A DNA stretch of 64,000 nucleotides from Acidovorax sp. RAC01 (GCF_001714725.1 NZ_CP016447.1:1441001-1505000), one strand, 5' to 3'. Numbered from the stretch's first letter, positions 27,297 through 36,233 are shown. Numbers and translations: made by a program. The notes: a model not told the origin generated them from the letters alone.

Positions 27297-28079
27297 ATGC
27301 CAACCCCACTCGTCTTTATTACCGGAGCGTCCAGCGGCATCGGGCAGGCGCTGGCCCTGCGCTACCACCGCGCCGGTTACCGGCTGGCGCTGGCCGCCCG
27401 GCGCACATCCGAGGTAAAAACATGGGCTGAGGATTGTGGAATAAGCACTGATAGCTATCATGTTTATAGCGCAGACGTGGCGAACATCGAGAGCATCGTC
27501 GCGGCGGGTCATGATTGCATGGCCAGGCAGGGGTTGCCGAACATCGTCATCGCCAATGCCGGGATCAGCGTGGGCATGGACACCGCGGTGCGCGAAGACC
27601 TTGAGGTCATGGCCCGCACTTTTGCCACCAACAACACGGGGCTCGCTGCCACCTTTCATCCTTTTGTGGACGCCATGGTGCTGCGAAAAAGCGGCACGCT
27701 CGTCGGCATAGGCAGCGTCGCCGGCATCCGCGGGCTTCCCGGCCATGGCGCTTACTGCGCCAGCAAGGCTGCCGTCATCAGCTACTGCGAAAGCCTGCGA
27801 GGCGAAATGCGCCCGTACGGCGTGCGCGTGGTCACCATTTCGCCTGGGTACATCGATACGCCGCTGACGCGCCAAAACCGGTACAGCATGCCGTTTCTCA
27901 TGCAGGCCGATGACTTTGCAGACCGCGCCTTTCAGACCATTGCCGCGGGCAAGAGCTACCGCGTCATTCCCTGGCAGATGGGCATGGTTGCCAAGCTGCT
28001 GCGCATGCTGCCCAACGTGCTGTTCGACCGACTGCTGGCAGGCCGCCCCCGCAAGCGCCGCCAGGGCGAACAGCAGTAA
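27297..28079 (+). CDS. Short-chain dehydrogenase/reductase
   Basis: A 260-residue SDR. Cofactor motif TGASSGIG (residues 9-16), NAG at 87-89, and catalytic Ser140, Tyr153 and Lys157 in YCASK. GGAG lies before the ATG. The C-terminus has a hydrophobic, basic segment (MGMVAKLLRMLPNVLFDRLLAGRPRKRR) that could bind the membrane. Residues about 49-59 are encoded by a copy of an AT-rich intergenic repeat, inserted in frame. Substrate unknown. It lies 68 bases after lptC and may belong to that transcript. Confidence 0.9.
   Translation: MPTPLVFITGASSGIGQALALRYHRAGYRLALAARRTSEVKTWAEDCGISTDSYHVYSADVANIESIVAAGHDCMARQGLPNIVIANAGISVGMDTAVREDLEVMARTFATNNTGLAATFHPFVDAMVLRKSGTLVGIGSVAGIRGLPGHGAYCASKAAVISYCESLRGEMRPYGVRVVTISPGYIDTPLTRQNRYSMPFLMQADDFADRAFQTIAAGKSYRVIPWQMGMVAKLLRMLPNVLFDRLLAGRPRKRRQGEQQ
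27443..27471 (+). repeat. AT-rich ATAGC-type repeat copy inside the SDR gene
   Basis: Twenty-nine bases matching the intergenic element at 53952-53975 at about 21 of 29 positions (shared AGCTAT and TTTATAG blocks). The reading frame of the dehydrogenase continues through it. The local AT content stands out from the flanking codons. Confidence 0.5.
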
Positions 28080-28205
28080 CCAGTAACCCGGCGGGTCGGG
28101 GCTCCACCCAGGCTGCCCACTGGCTGAACCCTTTTCCGGTGCGCCAGCGCCGCCTTGGCACAGGCGTCAGGCTGACCTCCACCCGATGGTCCTGGCTGCC
28201 GCCAA

Positions 28206-28230
28206 TGAAAAAGCCCCTGTCAGGGGCTTT
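28206..28230 (-). terminator. Intrinsic terminator of the first RRM gene
   Basis: AAAGCCCC at 28210-28217 pairs with GGGGCTTT at 28223-28230. Read on the minus strand the stem is followed by a T-run, 85 bases past the RRM stop codon. It may also stop transcripts from the convergent SDR gene. Confidence 0.7.
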
Positions 28231-28314
28231 GAAGGGCCGCAGAAAGCGACCCGGCGGGATACACCATCGCAGTGATCCGGTGCGCAAGAAACCTGTCGCG
28301 CGCAGGGACGACGA

Positions 28315-28878
28315 TCAATAGCCGCTGTTGCCGCCACCGTAGCCGCCACCCCCACCGCCGCCACCCCCACCGCCGCCGCCACTGCGGCCGCCGCCATTGC
28401 GCGAACCCGAGCCGTAGGGACTGCGGAAACCGCCATCGCTGCGGCCACCGCCACCGCCGCCGTAGCCGCCGCCTTCACCCCGACCGCCACCGTAGCCGCC
28501 GCCGTCACGACCGCCGCCACCACCATAACCGCCACCACCGCCGCCGTAGCCACCGCCACCGCTGCGGCCGCCACCACCACCGTAACCACCGCCGCCGCCG
28601 CCAAATCCGCCGCTGCGGGGGGGGCGTGCCTCCATCGGACGCGCTTCATTGACGACAATGCTGCGCCCGCCCAGAGGTTGCCCGTTCATGCCGCTGATGG
28701 CAGCCTGGGCTTCGGCATCGCTGCCCATTTCCACGAACCCAAAACCTTTTGAACGACCCGTGTCTCGCTCCATCATGACCTTGGCGCTTGTCACGGCACC
28801 AAACTGGCCGAACGCCTGCTCAAGATCACCGTCACGCACCGAGTACGGCAGATTGCCGACGTACAGTTTGTTGCCCAT
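28315..28878 (-). CDS. Glycine-rich RNA-binding protein (RRM), long paralogue
   Basis: A 187-residue protein: one RNA-recognition motif in residues 1-80 with RNP2 (LYVGNLPY) and RNP1 (KGFGFVEM), then a 100-residue tail of Gly repeats with Tyr, Arg and Ser (GGGGYGGGGGR). Proteins of this kind bind single-stranded RNA and act as chaperones, often cold-induced. GAGGAG lies before the start. The next gene on the same strand is a shorter paralogue with a matching leader. Confidence 0.93.
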   Translation of the reverse strand: MGNKLYVGNLPYSVRDGDLEQAFGQFGAVTSAKVMMERDTGRSKGFGFVEMGSDAEAQAAISGMNGQPLGGRSIVVNEARPMEARPPRSGGFGGGGGGYGGGGGRSGGGGYGGGGGGYGGGGGRDGGGYGGGRGEGGGYGGGGGGRSDGGFRSPYGSGSRNGGGRSGGGGGGGGGGGGGYGGGNSGY

Positions 28879-28881
28879 CGA

Positions 28882-28979
28882 GGGACTCCTCAAAAACACA
28901 TGGATAAAGCGATGGAGTCCCGAAAACGCAGCCAGCTAATCTCAATGACGCTCTCAGCGCGAAACTGACGGATCACCGC
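28882..28979 (-). promoter_or_regulatory. Conserved 5' leader of the long RRM gene, possible SD-sequestering helix
   Basis: On the minus strand GGGACTCC (28921-28914) is complementary over 8 bases to GGAGTCCC (28889-28882), which contains most of the SD, across a 24-base loop. Further upstream, 28979-28958 carries a 22-base block matching the paralogue's leader with 3 differences. Together they suggest a regulatory leader. Confidence 0.5.
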
Positions 28980-29084
28980 AAACTTGTTAGCGGAGCCAGC
29001 CCCGCAAGCCCATTATGCGCCACACTTTTACGCAAAAAGCAAGCGCTGATACACGCTGTGGCAGGGATGCTGCGCAGACATGAA

Positions 29085-29108
29085 AAAAGGAGCCCAAAGG
29101 CTCCTTTT
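29085..29108 (-). terminator. Intrinsic terminator of the second RRM gene
   Basis: A perfect 10-bp stem (AAAAGGAGCC / GGCTCCTTTT) with a 4-base loop, flanked on the minus-strand 3' side by more T. It lies 43 bases past the stop codon. Confidence 0.85.
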
Positions 29109-29150
29109 GCATCTTTTTCCAGCCTGAAAAGACTGGACGCCCGACGAGGC

Positions 29151-29537
29151 TTAGTAGCTGCTACGGCCACCGCCGTAACCACCACCGCCACCGCCGCCGC
29201 TACGGCCACCGCCGTAACCGCCGCCACCACCACCGCCGTAGCCACCACCACCGCCGCCGCCGAAGCCACCGCTACGGGGAGCGCGTGGCTCCATGGGGCG
29301 AGCTTCGTTGACCACGAGGTCACGGCCGCCGAAGTTTTGACCATGCACGCCCTGGATGGCGGCCTGGGCTTCAGCATCGCTGCCCATTTCGACAAAGCCG
29401 AAACCCTTGGAGCGGCCGGTGTCGCGCTCCATCATGACCTTGGCGCTGCCGACCGAGCCGTACTGGCTGAAGGTCTGCTGCAGGTCTTCGTCGCGGAAAG
29501 AATAGGGCAGGTTGCCCACGTAAAGTTTGTTGCCCAT
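29151..29537 (-). CDS. Glycine-rich RNA-binding protein (RRM), short paralogue
   Basis: A 128-residue RRM protein, with the same RNP2 and RNP1 motifs as its neighbour (LYVGNLPY, KGFGFVEM) and a shorter Gly-rich tail of about 40 residues. AGGAG precedes the start. It lies upstream of the long paralogue in the same direction, separated by its own terminator, so the two are expressed from separate leaders. It appears to be a tandem duplication followed by divergence of the tails. Confidence 0.93.
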   Translation of the reverse strand: MGNKLYVGNLPYSFRDEDLQQTFSQYGSVGSAKVMMERDTGRSKGFGFVEMGSDAEAQAAIQGVHGQNFGGRDLVVNEARPMEPRAPRSGGFGGGGGGGYGGGGGGGYGGGRSGGGGGGGYGGGRSSY

Positions 29538-29540
29538 GGA

Positions 29541-29632
29541 GGACTCCTAGAAAAACATGAAAACGCGATGGAGCCCGACGCAATCAACAAACCTGTGACG
29601 ACTTCAAAGACGCGAAACTGACCATTCACCGC
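29541..29632 (-). promoter_or_regulatory. Conserved 5' leader of the short RRM gene, possible SD-sequestering helix
   Basis: GGGCTCC (29576-29570) pairs with GGAGTCC of the SD region (29547-29541) across a 22-base loop, with one G-U pair in place of the A-U of the paralogue. The upstream 22-base block is at 29632-29611. Confidence 0.5.
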
Positions 29633-29765
29633 TAAGCTAACTGCTCCTCTGCAAGCAGAAAAGCGAGGCCATTATCAATCACTTTATGCGGGGCGTGGGG
29701 TTTTATTTCTGAGGGTGTTCCCGGTGCGGCGCGAATCCCGTGGACGTCAAGGGGTAAAATCAGTG

Positions 29766-29880
29766 CGTCTTTGGGGAGTAGCCCGCCCGGCGCGCAACGC
29801 ACCGGGGCATGCGTCAACACACTTGGGTCCACACGTGGCCTATGGCGCATGCGGCTTTCAGGTTGGGCGAGACCATTGAC
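29766..29880 (+). ncRNA. yybP-ykoY manganese riboswitch
   Basis: The leader of the GDT1-type exporter carries the class hallmarks: TTTGGGGAGTAGC near the 5' side, GTCAACA at 29813-29819 and GGGCGAGACCATTG on the 3' side, closing a P1 helix around two arms. This riboswitch senses Mn(II) and is a known companion of Mn exporters. A TAAAAT hexamer at 29755-29760 fits a -10 box just upstream. The SD (AAGGA) comes about 65 bases after the aptamer, so control may be at translation; no intrinsic terminator is seen between them. Confidence 0.85.
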
Positions 29881-29960
29881 TGCATGCCGATCCACATGGC
29901 CGGAGTCGGAGTGCAGTCAATGCGTTTTCAATTCGTCCGGCCGTACAAGGACCTCACCCC

Positions 29961-30527
29961 ATGGAAGCCTTCTTCATTTCCACTGCCATCGTCGCGCTTG
30001 CCGAGATGGGCGACAAGACCCAGCTGCTGGCGCTCGTGCTCGCCGCGCGCTTTCGAAAACCCTGGCCCATCGTGCTGGGCATCCTGGTGGCCACACTGGT
30101 CAACCACGGCCTGGCAGGTGCCGTGGGCGCGTGGGTGACCACTTTCATCGGCCCGCAGGTACTGCGCTGGATCCTGGGCGGCTCGTTCATCGCCATGGCC
30201 ATCTGGATGCTGATCCCGGACAAGCTGGACGAGGGCGAGGCCGACGGCAACCCGCGCTGGGGCGTGTTTGGGACCACCGTGGTGGCCTTCTTCCTGGCGG
30301 AAATGGGCGACAAGACGCAGATCGCTACCGTGATGCTGGCCGCGCAATACAACGCCTACCTGTGGGTGGTGGCCGGTACTACGCTGGGCATGATGCTGGC
30401 CAACGCACCGGTGGTGTGGCTGGGCGAGCGCATCACGCGCCGGGTGCCCATCCGTGCGGTGCATGTGGTGTCGGCCGTTATCTTCCTGGTGCTGGGTGTG
30501 CTGGCGATCTTTGCGCCGGCGGGCTGA
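29961..30527 (+). CDS. TMEM165/GDT1 family (UPF0016) manganese exporter
   Basis: A 188-residue six-helix membrane protein made of two inverted repeats, each with the family signature EMGDKTQ (residues 15-21 and near 114-120). Bacterial members export Mn(II) (MneA type), and a Mn riboswitch in its leader supports that substrate. An AAGGA site lies 10 bases before the ATG. The expected reading is relief of manganese overload. Confidence 0.92.
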   Translation: MEAFFISTAIVALAEMGDKTQLLALVLAARFRKPWPIVLGILVATLVNHGLAGAVGAWVTTFIGPQVLRWILGGSFIAMAIWMLIPDKLDEGEADGNPRWGVFGTTVVAFFLAEMGDKTQIATVMLAAQYNAYLWVVAGTTLGMMLANAPVVWLGERITRRVPIRAVHVVSAVIFLVLGVLAIFAPAG

Positions 30528-30572
30528 CCTCGCACAGAGGGCTGCGGCAGGCGCATTTGGTATATTTGCCGA

Positions 30573-30625
30573 ACGCGCCGATTTGCCACAGCTTGCGGGC
30601 GCGATATAAATCCTGCTAAAGACCC
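30573..30625 (+). ncRNA. SAM-II (SAM-alpha) riboswitch upstream of metX
   Basis: The segment follows the SAM-II aptamer layout: P1 strands CGCGC at 30574-30578 and GCGCG at 30599-30603, GATTT in the first loop, then ATAAAT at 30606-30611 and GCTAAA at 30615-30620, in the same order and spacing as the known class. SAM-II controls methionine genes, and the next gene is metX. Best known from Alphaproteobacteria, so its presence here deserves a covariance check. Confidence 0.8.
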
Positions 30626-30639
30626 GTCCGACATCCCAG

Positions 30640-30673
30640 CCCGGCCTCGTTTTTAGCGACGCCGGGTTTTTTT
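30640..30673 (+). terminator. Intrinsic terminator between the SAM-II aptamer and metX
   Basis: CCCGGC at 30640-30645 pairs with GCCGGG at 30661-30666, with an inner TCG/CGA pairing, followed by seven T. The loop sequence TTTAGC (30652-30657) is complementary to GCTAAA of the aptamer, so the two could compete. Confidence 0.8.
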
Positions 30674-30770
30674 CTGCCATCGGGCCGCCCCCAGGCAGAA
30701 CATTGCATCCTCGATCAGAGGCCGCAACCCGCGCAGGCCGTGGCGCATGGGGGCTTACACACCGCTGCTT

Positions 30771-31964
30771 ATGTCGTTCATTGCCACGCCCCAGACCCTG
30801 CATTTCCCGGAGGTGCTGCCGCTGCAAAGCGGTGCGTCCATCCGCGACTACCACCTGGCGTACGAGACCTACGGCACGCTCAATGCCGACCGCTCCAATG
30901 CCGTGCTGGTATGCCACGCGCTCAACGCATCGCACCATGTGGCGGGCGTGTACGCGGGCCAGCCCAAGAGCGAGGGCTGGTGGGACAACATGATCGGCCC
31001 CGGCAAGCCGGTGGACACCGACCGGTTCTTCGTGATCGGCGTGAACAACCTGGGCTCGTGCTTTGGCTCCACCGGGCCGATGCACACGCACCCCGACACC
31101 GGCGAGGTGTACGGCGCGGACTTTCCGGTGGTCACGGTGGAAGACTGGGTGAACGCCCAGGCCCGGCTGCTCGACCGCCTGGGCGTGCGCCAGCTGGCCG
31201 CCGTGCTGGGGGGCAGCCTGGGCGGGATGCAGGCCCTTTCGTGGACGCTGCAATACCCCGACCGCATGCGCCACGCCGTGGTGGTGGCCAGCGCGCCCAA
31301 CCTCACGGCCGAGAACATTGCCTTCAACGAGGTGGCCCGCCGCGCCATCGTGACCGACCCCGACTTCCACGGCGGGCACTTCTACCGACATGGCGTGATC
31401 CCCAAGCGAGGGCTGCGCATTGCCCGCATGATCGGGCACATCACGTACCTGAGCGACGATGTGATGAACGAGAAGTTCGGCCGCACGCTGCGGGCCCCGG
31501 CCGTGGCGGCTGCCTTGGGCCAGGGCGGCATAGACGTGGCAGACACGCCATCGTCCGACCTGCGCGAATACCTGTACAGCACACAGGATGTTGAGTTCCA
31601 GATCGAGAGCTACCTGCGCTACCAGGGCGACAAGTTCAGCGAGTATTTCGATGCCAACACCTACCTGCTCATCACCCGCGCGCTCGACTATTTCGACCCC
31701 GCACGCCACCACGGCGGCAACCTCACGCGGGCCCTCGCCAATGCCGCCGCGCGCTTCCTGCTGGTGAGCTTCACCACCGACTGGCGCTTTTCGCCCAGGC
31801 GCAGCCGCGAGATCGTCAAGGCCCTGCTCGACAACCGCCGCAGCGTGAGCTATGCCGAGATCGACGCGCCCCACGGACACGATGCCTTTTTGCTCGATGA
31901 CGCGCGCTACATGAGCGTGATGCGCTCTTATTTCAATAGCATTGCCAAGGAGTTGCAACCATGA
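30771..31964 (+). CDS. metX: Homoserine O-acyltransferase (MetX)
   Basis: A 397-residue alpha/beta-hydrolase-fold enzyme that acylates L-homoserine for methionine synthesis. The catalytic triad is Ser149 (GGSLGGMQ), Asp337 (TTDWRFSP) and His370 (PHGHDAF). Many proteobacterial MetX proteins use succinyl-CoA rather than acetyl-CoA; which applies here is not shown. I chose the ATG at 30771 because MSFIATPQ is the usual start; an in-frame ATG at 30747 adds 8 residues and has a slightly better SD. It overlaps metW (ATGA), and the SAM-II leader indicates repression by SAM. Confidence 0.93.
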   Translation: MSFIATPQTLHFPEVLPLQSGASIRDYHLAYETYGTLNADRSNAVLVCHALNASHHVAGVYAGQPKSEGWWDNMIGPGKPVDTDRFFVIGVNNLGSCFGSTGPMHTHPDTGEVYGADFPVVTVEDWVNAQARLLDRLGVRQLAAVLGGSLGGMQALSWTLQYPDRMRHAVVVASAPNLTAENIAFNEVARRAIVTDPDFHGGHFYRHGVIPKRGLRIARMIGHITYLSDDVMNEKFGRTLRAPAVAAALGQGGIDVADTPSSDLREYLYSTQDVEFQIESYLRYQGDKFSEYFDANTYLLITRALDYFDPARHHGGNLTRALANAAARFLLVSFTTDWRFSPRRSREIVKALLDNRRSVSYAEIDAPHGHDAFLLDDARYMSVMRSYFNSIAKELQP

Positions 31965-32545
31965 CCGAGAAAGCGGCAATGCAGGCCCTGGCGCGCCTGG
32001 TGCCACCGGGCTCGCGGGTGCTGGACCTGGGCTGCGGCAACGGCGCCATGCTGGACTACCTGCAGCGCGAACGCGGCTGCACGGGCTACGGCGTCGAGAT
32101 TGCCGATGCCAACGTGCTGGCCTGCGTGCAGCGCGGCGTGCAGGTGCTGCAGCTCAACCTGGACGAAGGCCTGGCGATGTTCGACGACAACTCGTTCGAC
32201 GTGGTGCTGCAGATCGACACCCTGCAGCACCTGCGCAATGCCGAAACCATGCTGCGCGAGACCGCCCGCGTGGGCCGCACCGGCATCGTCGCCTTTCCCA
32301 ACTTTGCGCACTGGCCCAACCGGCTGTCGGTGCTGCGCGGGCGCATGCCCGTCACCCGGCGCCTGCCCTACCAGTGGTATGACACGCCCAACATCCGTGT
32401 GGGCACGTACAAGGATTTCGAGGTGCTGGCCACCAAGAACAGCCTGCGCATCCTGGACGCCTTCGGCCTGCAGGATGGACATGAAGTGCGCTGGCTGCCG
32501 AACGCGCGGGCCGGCACTGCGGTATTCCACTTCGACCACGTGTAG
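31961..32545 (+). CDS. metW: Methionine biosynthesis protein MetW
   Basis: A 194-residue SAM-methyltransferase-fold protein with the binding motif [12 protein letters not shown] (about residues 22-33). MetW is the usual partner of MetX in Proteobacteria and is reported to support MetX activity. It overlaps metX by 4 bases with AAGGAG before the start, so the two are coupled. Confidence 0.95.
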   Translation: MTEKAAMQALARLVPPGSRVLDLGCGNGAMLDYLQRERGCTGYGVEIADANVLACVQRGVQVLQLNLDEGLAMFDDNSFDVVLQIDTLQHLRNAETMLRETARVGRTGIVAFPNFAHWPNRLSVLRGRMPVTRRLPYQWYDTPNIRVGTYKDFEVLATKNSLRILDAFGLQDGHEVRWLPNARAGTAVFHFDHV

Positions 32546-32625
32546 GCAAGGAGCCTGCCGCTGGGGCGACACGGCACGGTCAAGCGCATCGATTAAGGTG
32601 GGCAGACCGTTCGAAGGAGACCCGC

Positions 32626-33762
32626 ATGATCCGCACTTCCCTGCGCGCCGTGGCTGCTGCCACGCTGCTTGCCACCTGGGCCCTGGGCGCCGTCGCCCAG
32701 GCCTGGCCGCCCACCCCCACCGTCATTGCCCACCGCGGCGCATCGGCCCTCAGGCCCGAGCACACGCTGGCCGCCTACCAGCAGGCCATTGACGACGGCG
32801 CGGACATCATCGAGCCCGACCTGGTGATCACCAGAGATGGTGTCCTGGTGGCCCGGCATGAAAACGCCATTGCCATCGTGGGCGCCGACGGCTCGATCAA
32901 GGAAGCCACCACCGACGTGGCCGACCGCCCCGATTTCGCAGGCCGCAAAACCACCAAGACCATCGACGGCCAGGCCATCACCGGCTGGTTCACCGAAGAC
33001 TTCACACTGGCTGAACTGAAAACCCTGCGCGCCCGCGAGCGCATTCCTGCGCAGCGTCCGGCCAACGTGGCCTACAACGGGCAGTTTGAGGTGCCCACCT
33101 TGCAGGAAGTGATCGACCTGGCCAAGGCGGCCACGGCCCAGACCGGTCGCACCATCGGCATCTATCCCGAGACCAAACACCCCACCTACTTCCAGTCCAT
33201 CGGCCTGCCGCTGGAGGCACCGCTATTAGCCGTGCTGGAGAAAAACGGCTGGAACCACAAGGACGCGCCCGTGTTCGTGCAGTCGTTTGAAGTTGCCAAC
33301 CTGCAGGCCATCCGCAAGCTCAGCAGTGTGCGCCTGGTGCAGCTGGTGGCCGCATCCGGGCGGCCTTACGACTTTGTGGCGCAGGGCGCCGCCAACACGC
33401 GCAGCTACGCCGACCTGATCACGCCCGAAGGCCTCAAGCAGGTGGCCACGTATGCCAACGCCATCGGCCCGTTCAAGACGCTGGTCGTGCCGGTGAAAGA
33501 CGGCCTTCCTGGCGAACCCACGGCGCTGGTGGCGCGCGCCCGCGCCGAAGGGCTGGCAGTGCACATCTGGACGCTGCGGCCTGAAAACGCCTTTCTGCCT
33601 GCGGGCCTGAAGAAAGCCCCGGTGGCGGACGGCACCCTGCGCGGCGACAGCGTGGCCGAGATCACCGCCTACCTGCGCGCGGGCATCGACGGCTTCTTCA
33701 CCGACGACCCGGCCGTGGGGCGCGCGGCGGTGCAGGCGTTTCGGGGCGCAGGGGCCCAATAG
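32626..33762 (+). CDS. glpQ: Glycerophosphodiester phosphodiesterase (periplasmic)
   Basis: A 378-residue GlpQ-type enzyme that hydrolyses deacylated phospholipids to glycerol-3-phosphate. A Sec signal peptide ends near residue 25 (ALGAVAQA). The GDPD motif follows directly: His36 in VIAHRGAS, Glu in DIIEPDL and His in VARHEN. An AAGGAGA site lies before the ATG. No glpT-like transporter is adjacent. The family is clear; the symbol is by closest similarity in length and motif. Confidence 0.9.
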   Translation: MIRTSLRAVAAATLLATWALGAVAQAWPPTPTVIAHRGASALRPEHTLAAYQQAIDDGADIIEPDLVITRDGVLVARHENAIAIVGADGSIKEATTDVADRPDFAGRKTTKTIDGQAITGWFTEDFTLAELKTLRARERIPAQRPANVAYNGQFEVPTLQEVIDLAKAATAQTGRTIGIYPETKHPTYFQSIGLPLEAPLLAVLEKNGWNHKDAPVFVQSFEVANLQAIRKLSSVRLVQLVAASGRPYDFVAQGAANTRSYADLITPEGLKQVATYANAIGPFKTLVVPVKDGLPGEPTALVARARAEGLAVHIWTLRPENAFLPAGLKKAPVADGTLRGDSVAEITAYLRAGIDGFFTDDPAVGRAAVQAFRGAGAQ

Positions 33763-33830
33763 GTGCACTACCAGCGCGTGGGCATGACGGTGTGCATCGC
33801 TGGCGCGAGCACACCCAGATATCAAAAACA

Positions 33831-33857
33831 ATAGCAACAAGGGCATATGGAACGTGC
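33831..33857 (+). repeat. ATAGCAACA...CATATG repeat, copy 1
   Basis: A 27-base sequence matching 59433-59459 with 3 differences. It lies in the 221-base gap 33763-33983, which has no gene. Confidence 0.6.
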
Positions 33858-33983
33858 GCGAGGGGCCGATATGATCGAGATCGGTCCCTGCAAAGCACTG
33901 CGTACAGTCCGGCAGCGCCCGCAGCGCGCGGCAGTCGCCAAACCGCGCCGCGCCCTGATTCGTTTCCCTGACCCGCTATCGCC

Positions 33984-34811
33984 ATGCCCCAGTTCGCCGC
34001 CAACCTGAGCCTGATGTACACCGAGGTGCCGTTCCTCGAGCGCTTTGCCGCCGCCGCGCGCGACGGGTTCCGGGCGGTGGAGTTCCTCTTTCCGTACGCG
34101 TACGAGCCCGCCCAGCTGTCTGCATTGCTTGAGGCCCACGGGCTGCAGCTGGTGCTGTTCAACGCGCCGCCCGGCGGCACCGACCTGGCCAGCATGGCTG
34201 CCGCGTGGGACCAGCAGGCCCGTGGCACGGCGGCGCTGCCCGGGCACGAAGACGCGTTCCGCGCGGGTGTGCAGACGGCCCTGCGCTACGCCCAGGCGCT
34301 GGACTGTCCGCGCATCCATGTGATGTCGGGCATCGTGCCGCCGGGCGTCGAGCGCGAGTCGCTCAAGGACCTGGCCGTGGAGAACCTGCGCTGGGCCGCG
34401 GCCGAGGCCGCGCGCTTGGGGCGTGACATCCTGATCGAGCCCATCAACCTGCGCGACATGCCGCGCTATTTTCTGAACCGGCAGGACCACGCGCATGAAT
34501 TGCTCGATGCCGTGCAGGCTCCGAACCTCAAGGTGCAGATGGACCTGTACCACTGCCAGATCGTTGAGGGCGACGTGGCCACCAAGCTGCGCCGCTACCT
34601 GCCCACCGGCCGCGTGGCACACATCCAGATTGCGGGCGTGCCCGGCCGGCACGAGCCCGATCAGGGCGAGCTGAACTACCCCTATCTTTTCGAGACGCTG
34701 GATGAGCTGGGCTACACCGGCTGGGTGGGGTGCGAGTACCGGCCCGCCGCGGGCACATCGCAGGGCCTGGGCTGGCGCGACCGCGCGCTGGCGGCACGGC
34801 CTGCGCCCTGA
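33984..34811 (+). CDS. Hydroxypyruvate isomerase family protein (Hyi/OtnI-like)
   Basis: A 275-residue TIM-barrel protein of the Hyi family: the N-terminal [30 protein letters not shown], and the C-terminal metal and substrate residues in [20 protein letters not shown] and [16 protein letters not shown] are all as expected. Members isomerise hydroxypyruvate to tartronate semialdehyde or 2-oxo-tetronates. No glyoxylate-carboligase or tartronate-semialdehyde reductase neighbour is present to decide between them. No good SD; the start is set by homology. Confidence 0.9.
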   Translation: MPQFAANLSLMYTEVPFLERFAAAARDGFRAVEFLFPYAYEPAQLSALLEAHGLQLVLFNAPPGGTDLASMAAAWDQQARGTAALPGHEDAFRAGVQTALRYAQALDCPRIHVMSGIVPPGVERESLKDLAVENLRWAAAEAARLGRDILIEPINLRDMPRYFLNRQDHAHELLDAVQAPNLKVQMDLYHCQIVEGDVATKLRRYLPTGRVAHIQIAGVPGRHEPDQGELNYPYLFETLDELGYTGWVGCEYRPAAGTSQGLGWRDRALAARPAP

Positions 34812-34979
34812 GGTACCGCTGAACGGACGCCTGCGGTCCGCGGCAGGCCGCCGCGTGCGAGCCCGGGCCAGGCTGACCGGCGCACGAGGCTTGCGCTGAC
34901 TGCATGGCACCCGCGGGCCAACCTGAAATAATGGGTCACCGCCCCCGCGCACCCGCACCCCTACCCGGTCTTTTTCCCC

Positions 34980-36233
34980 ATGGCCTTTGCCGCCCACGTC
35001 CCCACCATGCTGATCATGGTCATCGCCAGCTTCGTGATGATGGCGGCAGCCATGGCCGTGGTGGCGTGGGGCCGGCGGCATGACGGGTTGCTGCACTGGT
35101 CGGTGGCGCTGCTGGTCAATGCCGTGGGGCACACGCTGCTGCTGCTGCGCGGGCAGATCCCGGATGTGATCTCGATCGTGGGTGCCAACGGCATGCTCTC
35201 GGGCTCGCTGGCCCTGCTGCTGGCCGCCATCTTCCAGTTCCAGGGGCGCTCGGCGCGCTGGATGCTTTTGTTGCTGCCACCCGTGATGCTGGTGTGCCTG
35301 ATCGCCTTTCTGACCGACGACTTCACCGAGCGCGTGGCACTGGTGGGCACGGTGCTGGGGTTGCAGTCGCTGTGGGTGGTCGCCGCCATCGCGCGGTACC
35401 GGCGCAGCACCGTCGGACGCGGCCAGTGGCTGGTGGTGGCGGGGCTGGGGGCTGAGGCGGCGGTGCTGCTCAGCCGGGCATTCGGCGCCATGGCCCACAC
35501 GGAAGCAGCCGACAGCATTCTGGACAGCAGCGCGGTGCAGACCCTGACCTTCCTGACCACCTTCAGCGTGGTGCTGGTCAGCTCGCTGGGCTTCATCTTC
35601 ATGCTGCGCGACCGCGCCGACGAGAACAACCGCGTGATGGCTGCGCGCGACCCGCTCACGGGCGTGGCCAACCGCCGCTCGCTGGTGGCTTCGCTGGACC
35701 GCGACGTGGCCCGCGCGCTGCGCACGCACGAGTCCATCGCCGTGATGATGGTGGACATCGACCACTTCAAGCGCGTCAACGACATCTATGGCCACCCGGT
35801 GGGCGACCAGGTGCTGTGCAGCGTAGTCAACGTGCTGCGCGAGCGCGTGCGCGCACAGGACCTGGTGGGCCGCTATGGCGGCGAAGAGTTCATGGTGGTG
35901 CTGCCCGACACCGGGCTGGCCGGGGCCGAGCAGCTGGCCCGCGCGCTGTGCCGCGCAGTGGCCGATTCGCGCTGCCATGTGTCGGCCGCCGATGTGCCCG
36001 GCAGCTCCCCGGGCGGGGTGGACATCGAGGTCACCGTGAGCATCGGCGTGTACGGCGGGCAGCTGGAGCAGGGCGACAGCTGGGATTTGCTCATCGCCGC
36101 GGCCGACCGCGCCCTCTACCAGGCCAAGGAAAACGGCCGCAACCGCGTGGAAGTGGCCACCAGCCTGCGCAGCCCCGGTGGGCCCGCGGTGTCCAGACGC
36201 GGCGCCGAGACCTTGCCCACGCCGCTGCGGTAG
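34980..36233 (+). CDS. Membrane GGDEF diguanylate cyclase
   Basis: A 417-residue protein with an N-terminal membrane region of about six helices (residues 8-205) and a C-terminal GGDEF domain beginning DPLTGVANRR. The active-site motif is GGEEF at 300-304, so cyclic di-GMP synthesis is expected. An insertion (VSAADVPGSSPGG) lengthens the loop before the last conserved strand. No RxxD inhibitory site was identified. GAAATAATGG about 50 bases upstream could supply a -10 box. Confidence 0.92.
   Translation: MAFAAHVPTMLIMVIASFVMMAAAMAVVAWGRRHDGLLHWSVALLVNAVGHTLLLLRGQIPDVISIVGANGMLSGSLALLLAAIFQFQGRSARWMLLLLPPVMLVCLIAFLTDDFTERVALVGTVLGLQSLWVVAAIARYRRSTVGRGQWLVVAGLGAEAAVLLSRAFGAMAHTEAADSILDSSAVQTLTFLTTFSVVLVSSLGFIFMLRDRADENNRVMAARDPLTGVANRRSLVASLDRDVARALRTHESIAVMMVDIDHFKRVNDIYGHPVGDQVLCSVVNVLRERVRAQDLVGRYGGEEFMVVLPDTGLAGAEQLARALCRAVADSRCHVSAADVPGSSPGGVDIEVTVSIGVYGGQLEQGDSWDLLIAAADRALYQAKENGRNRVEVATSLRSPGGPAVSRRGAETLPTPLR

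Noticed and set aside
28330..28610. CCGCCACC-type simple repeats that look like a satellite or a CRISPR-like array
   Set aside because: They are the Gly-rich codons of the RRM proteins; spacing is irregular and the reading frame is kept.
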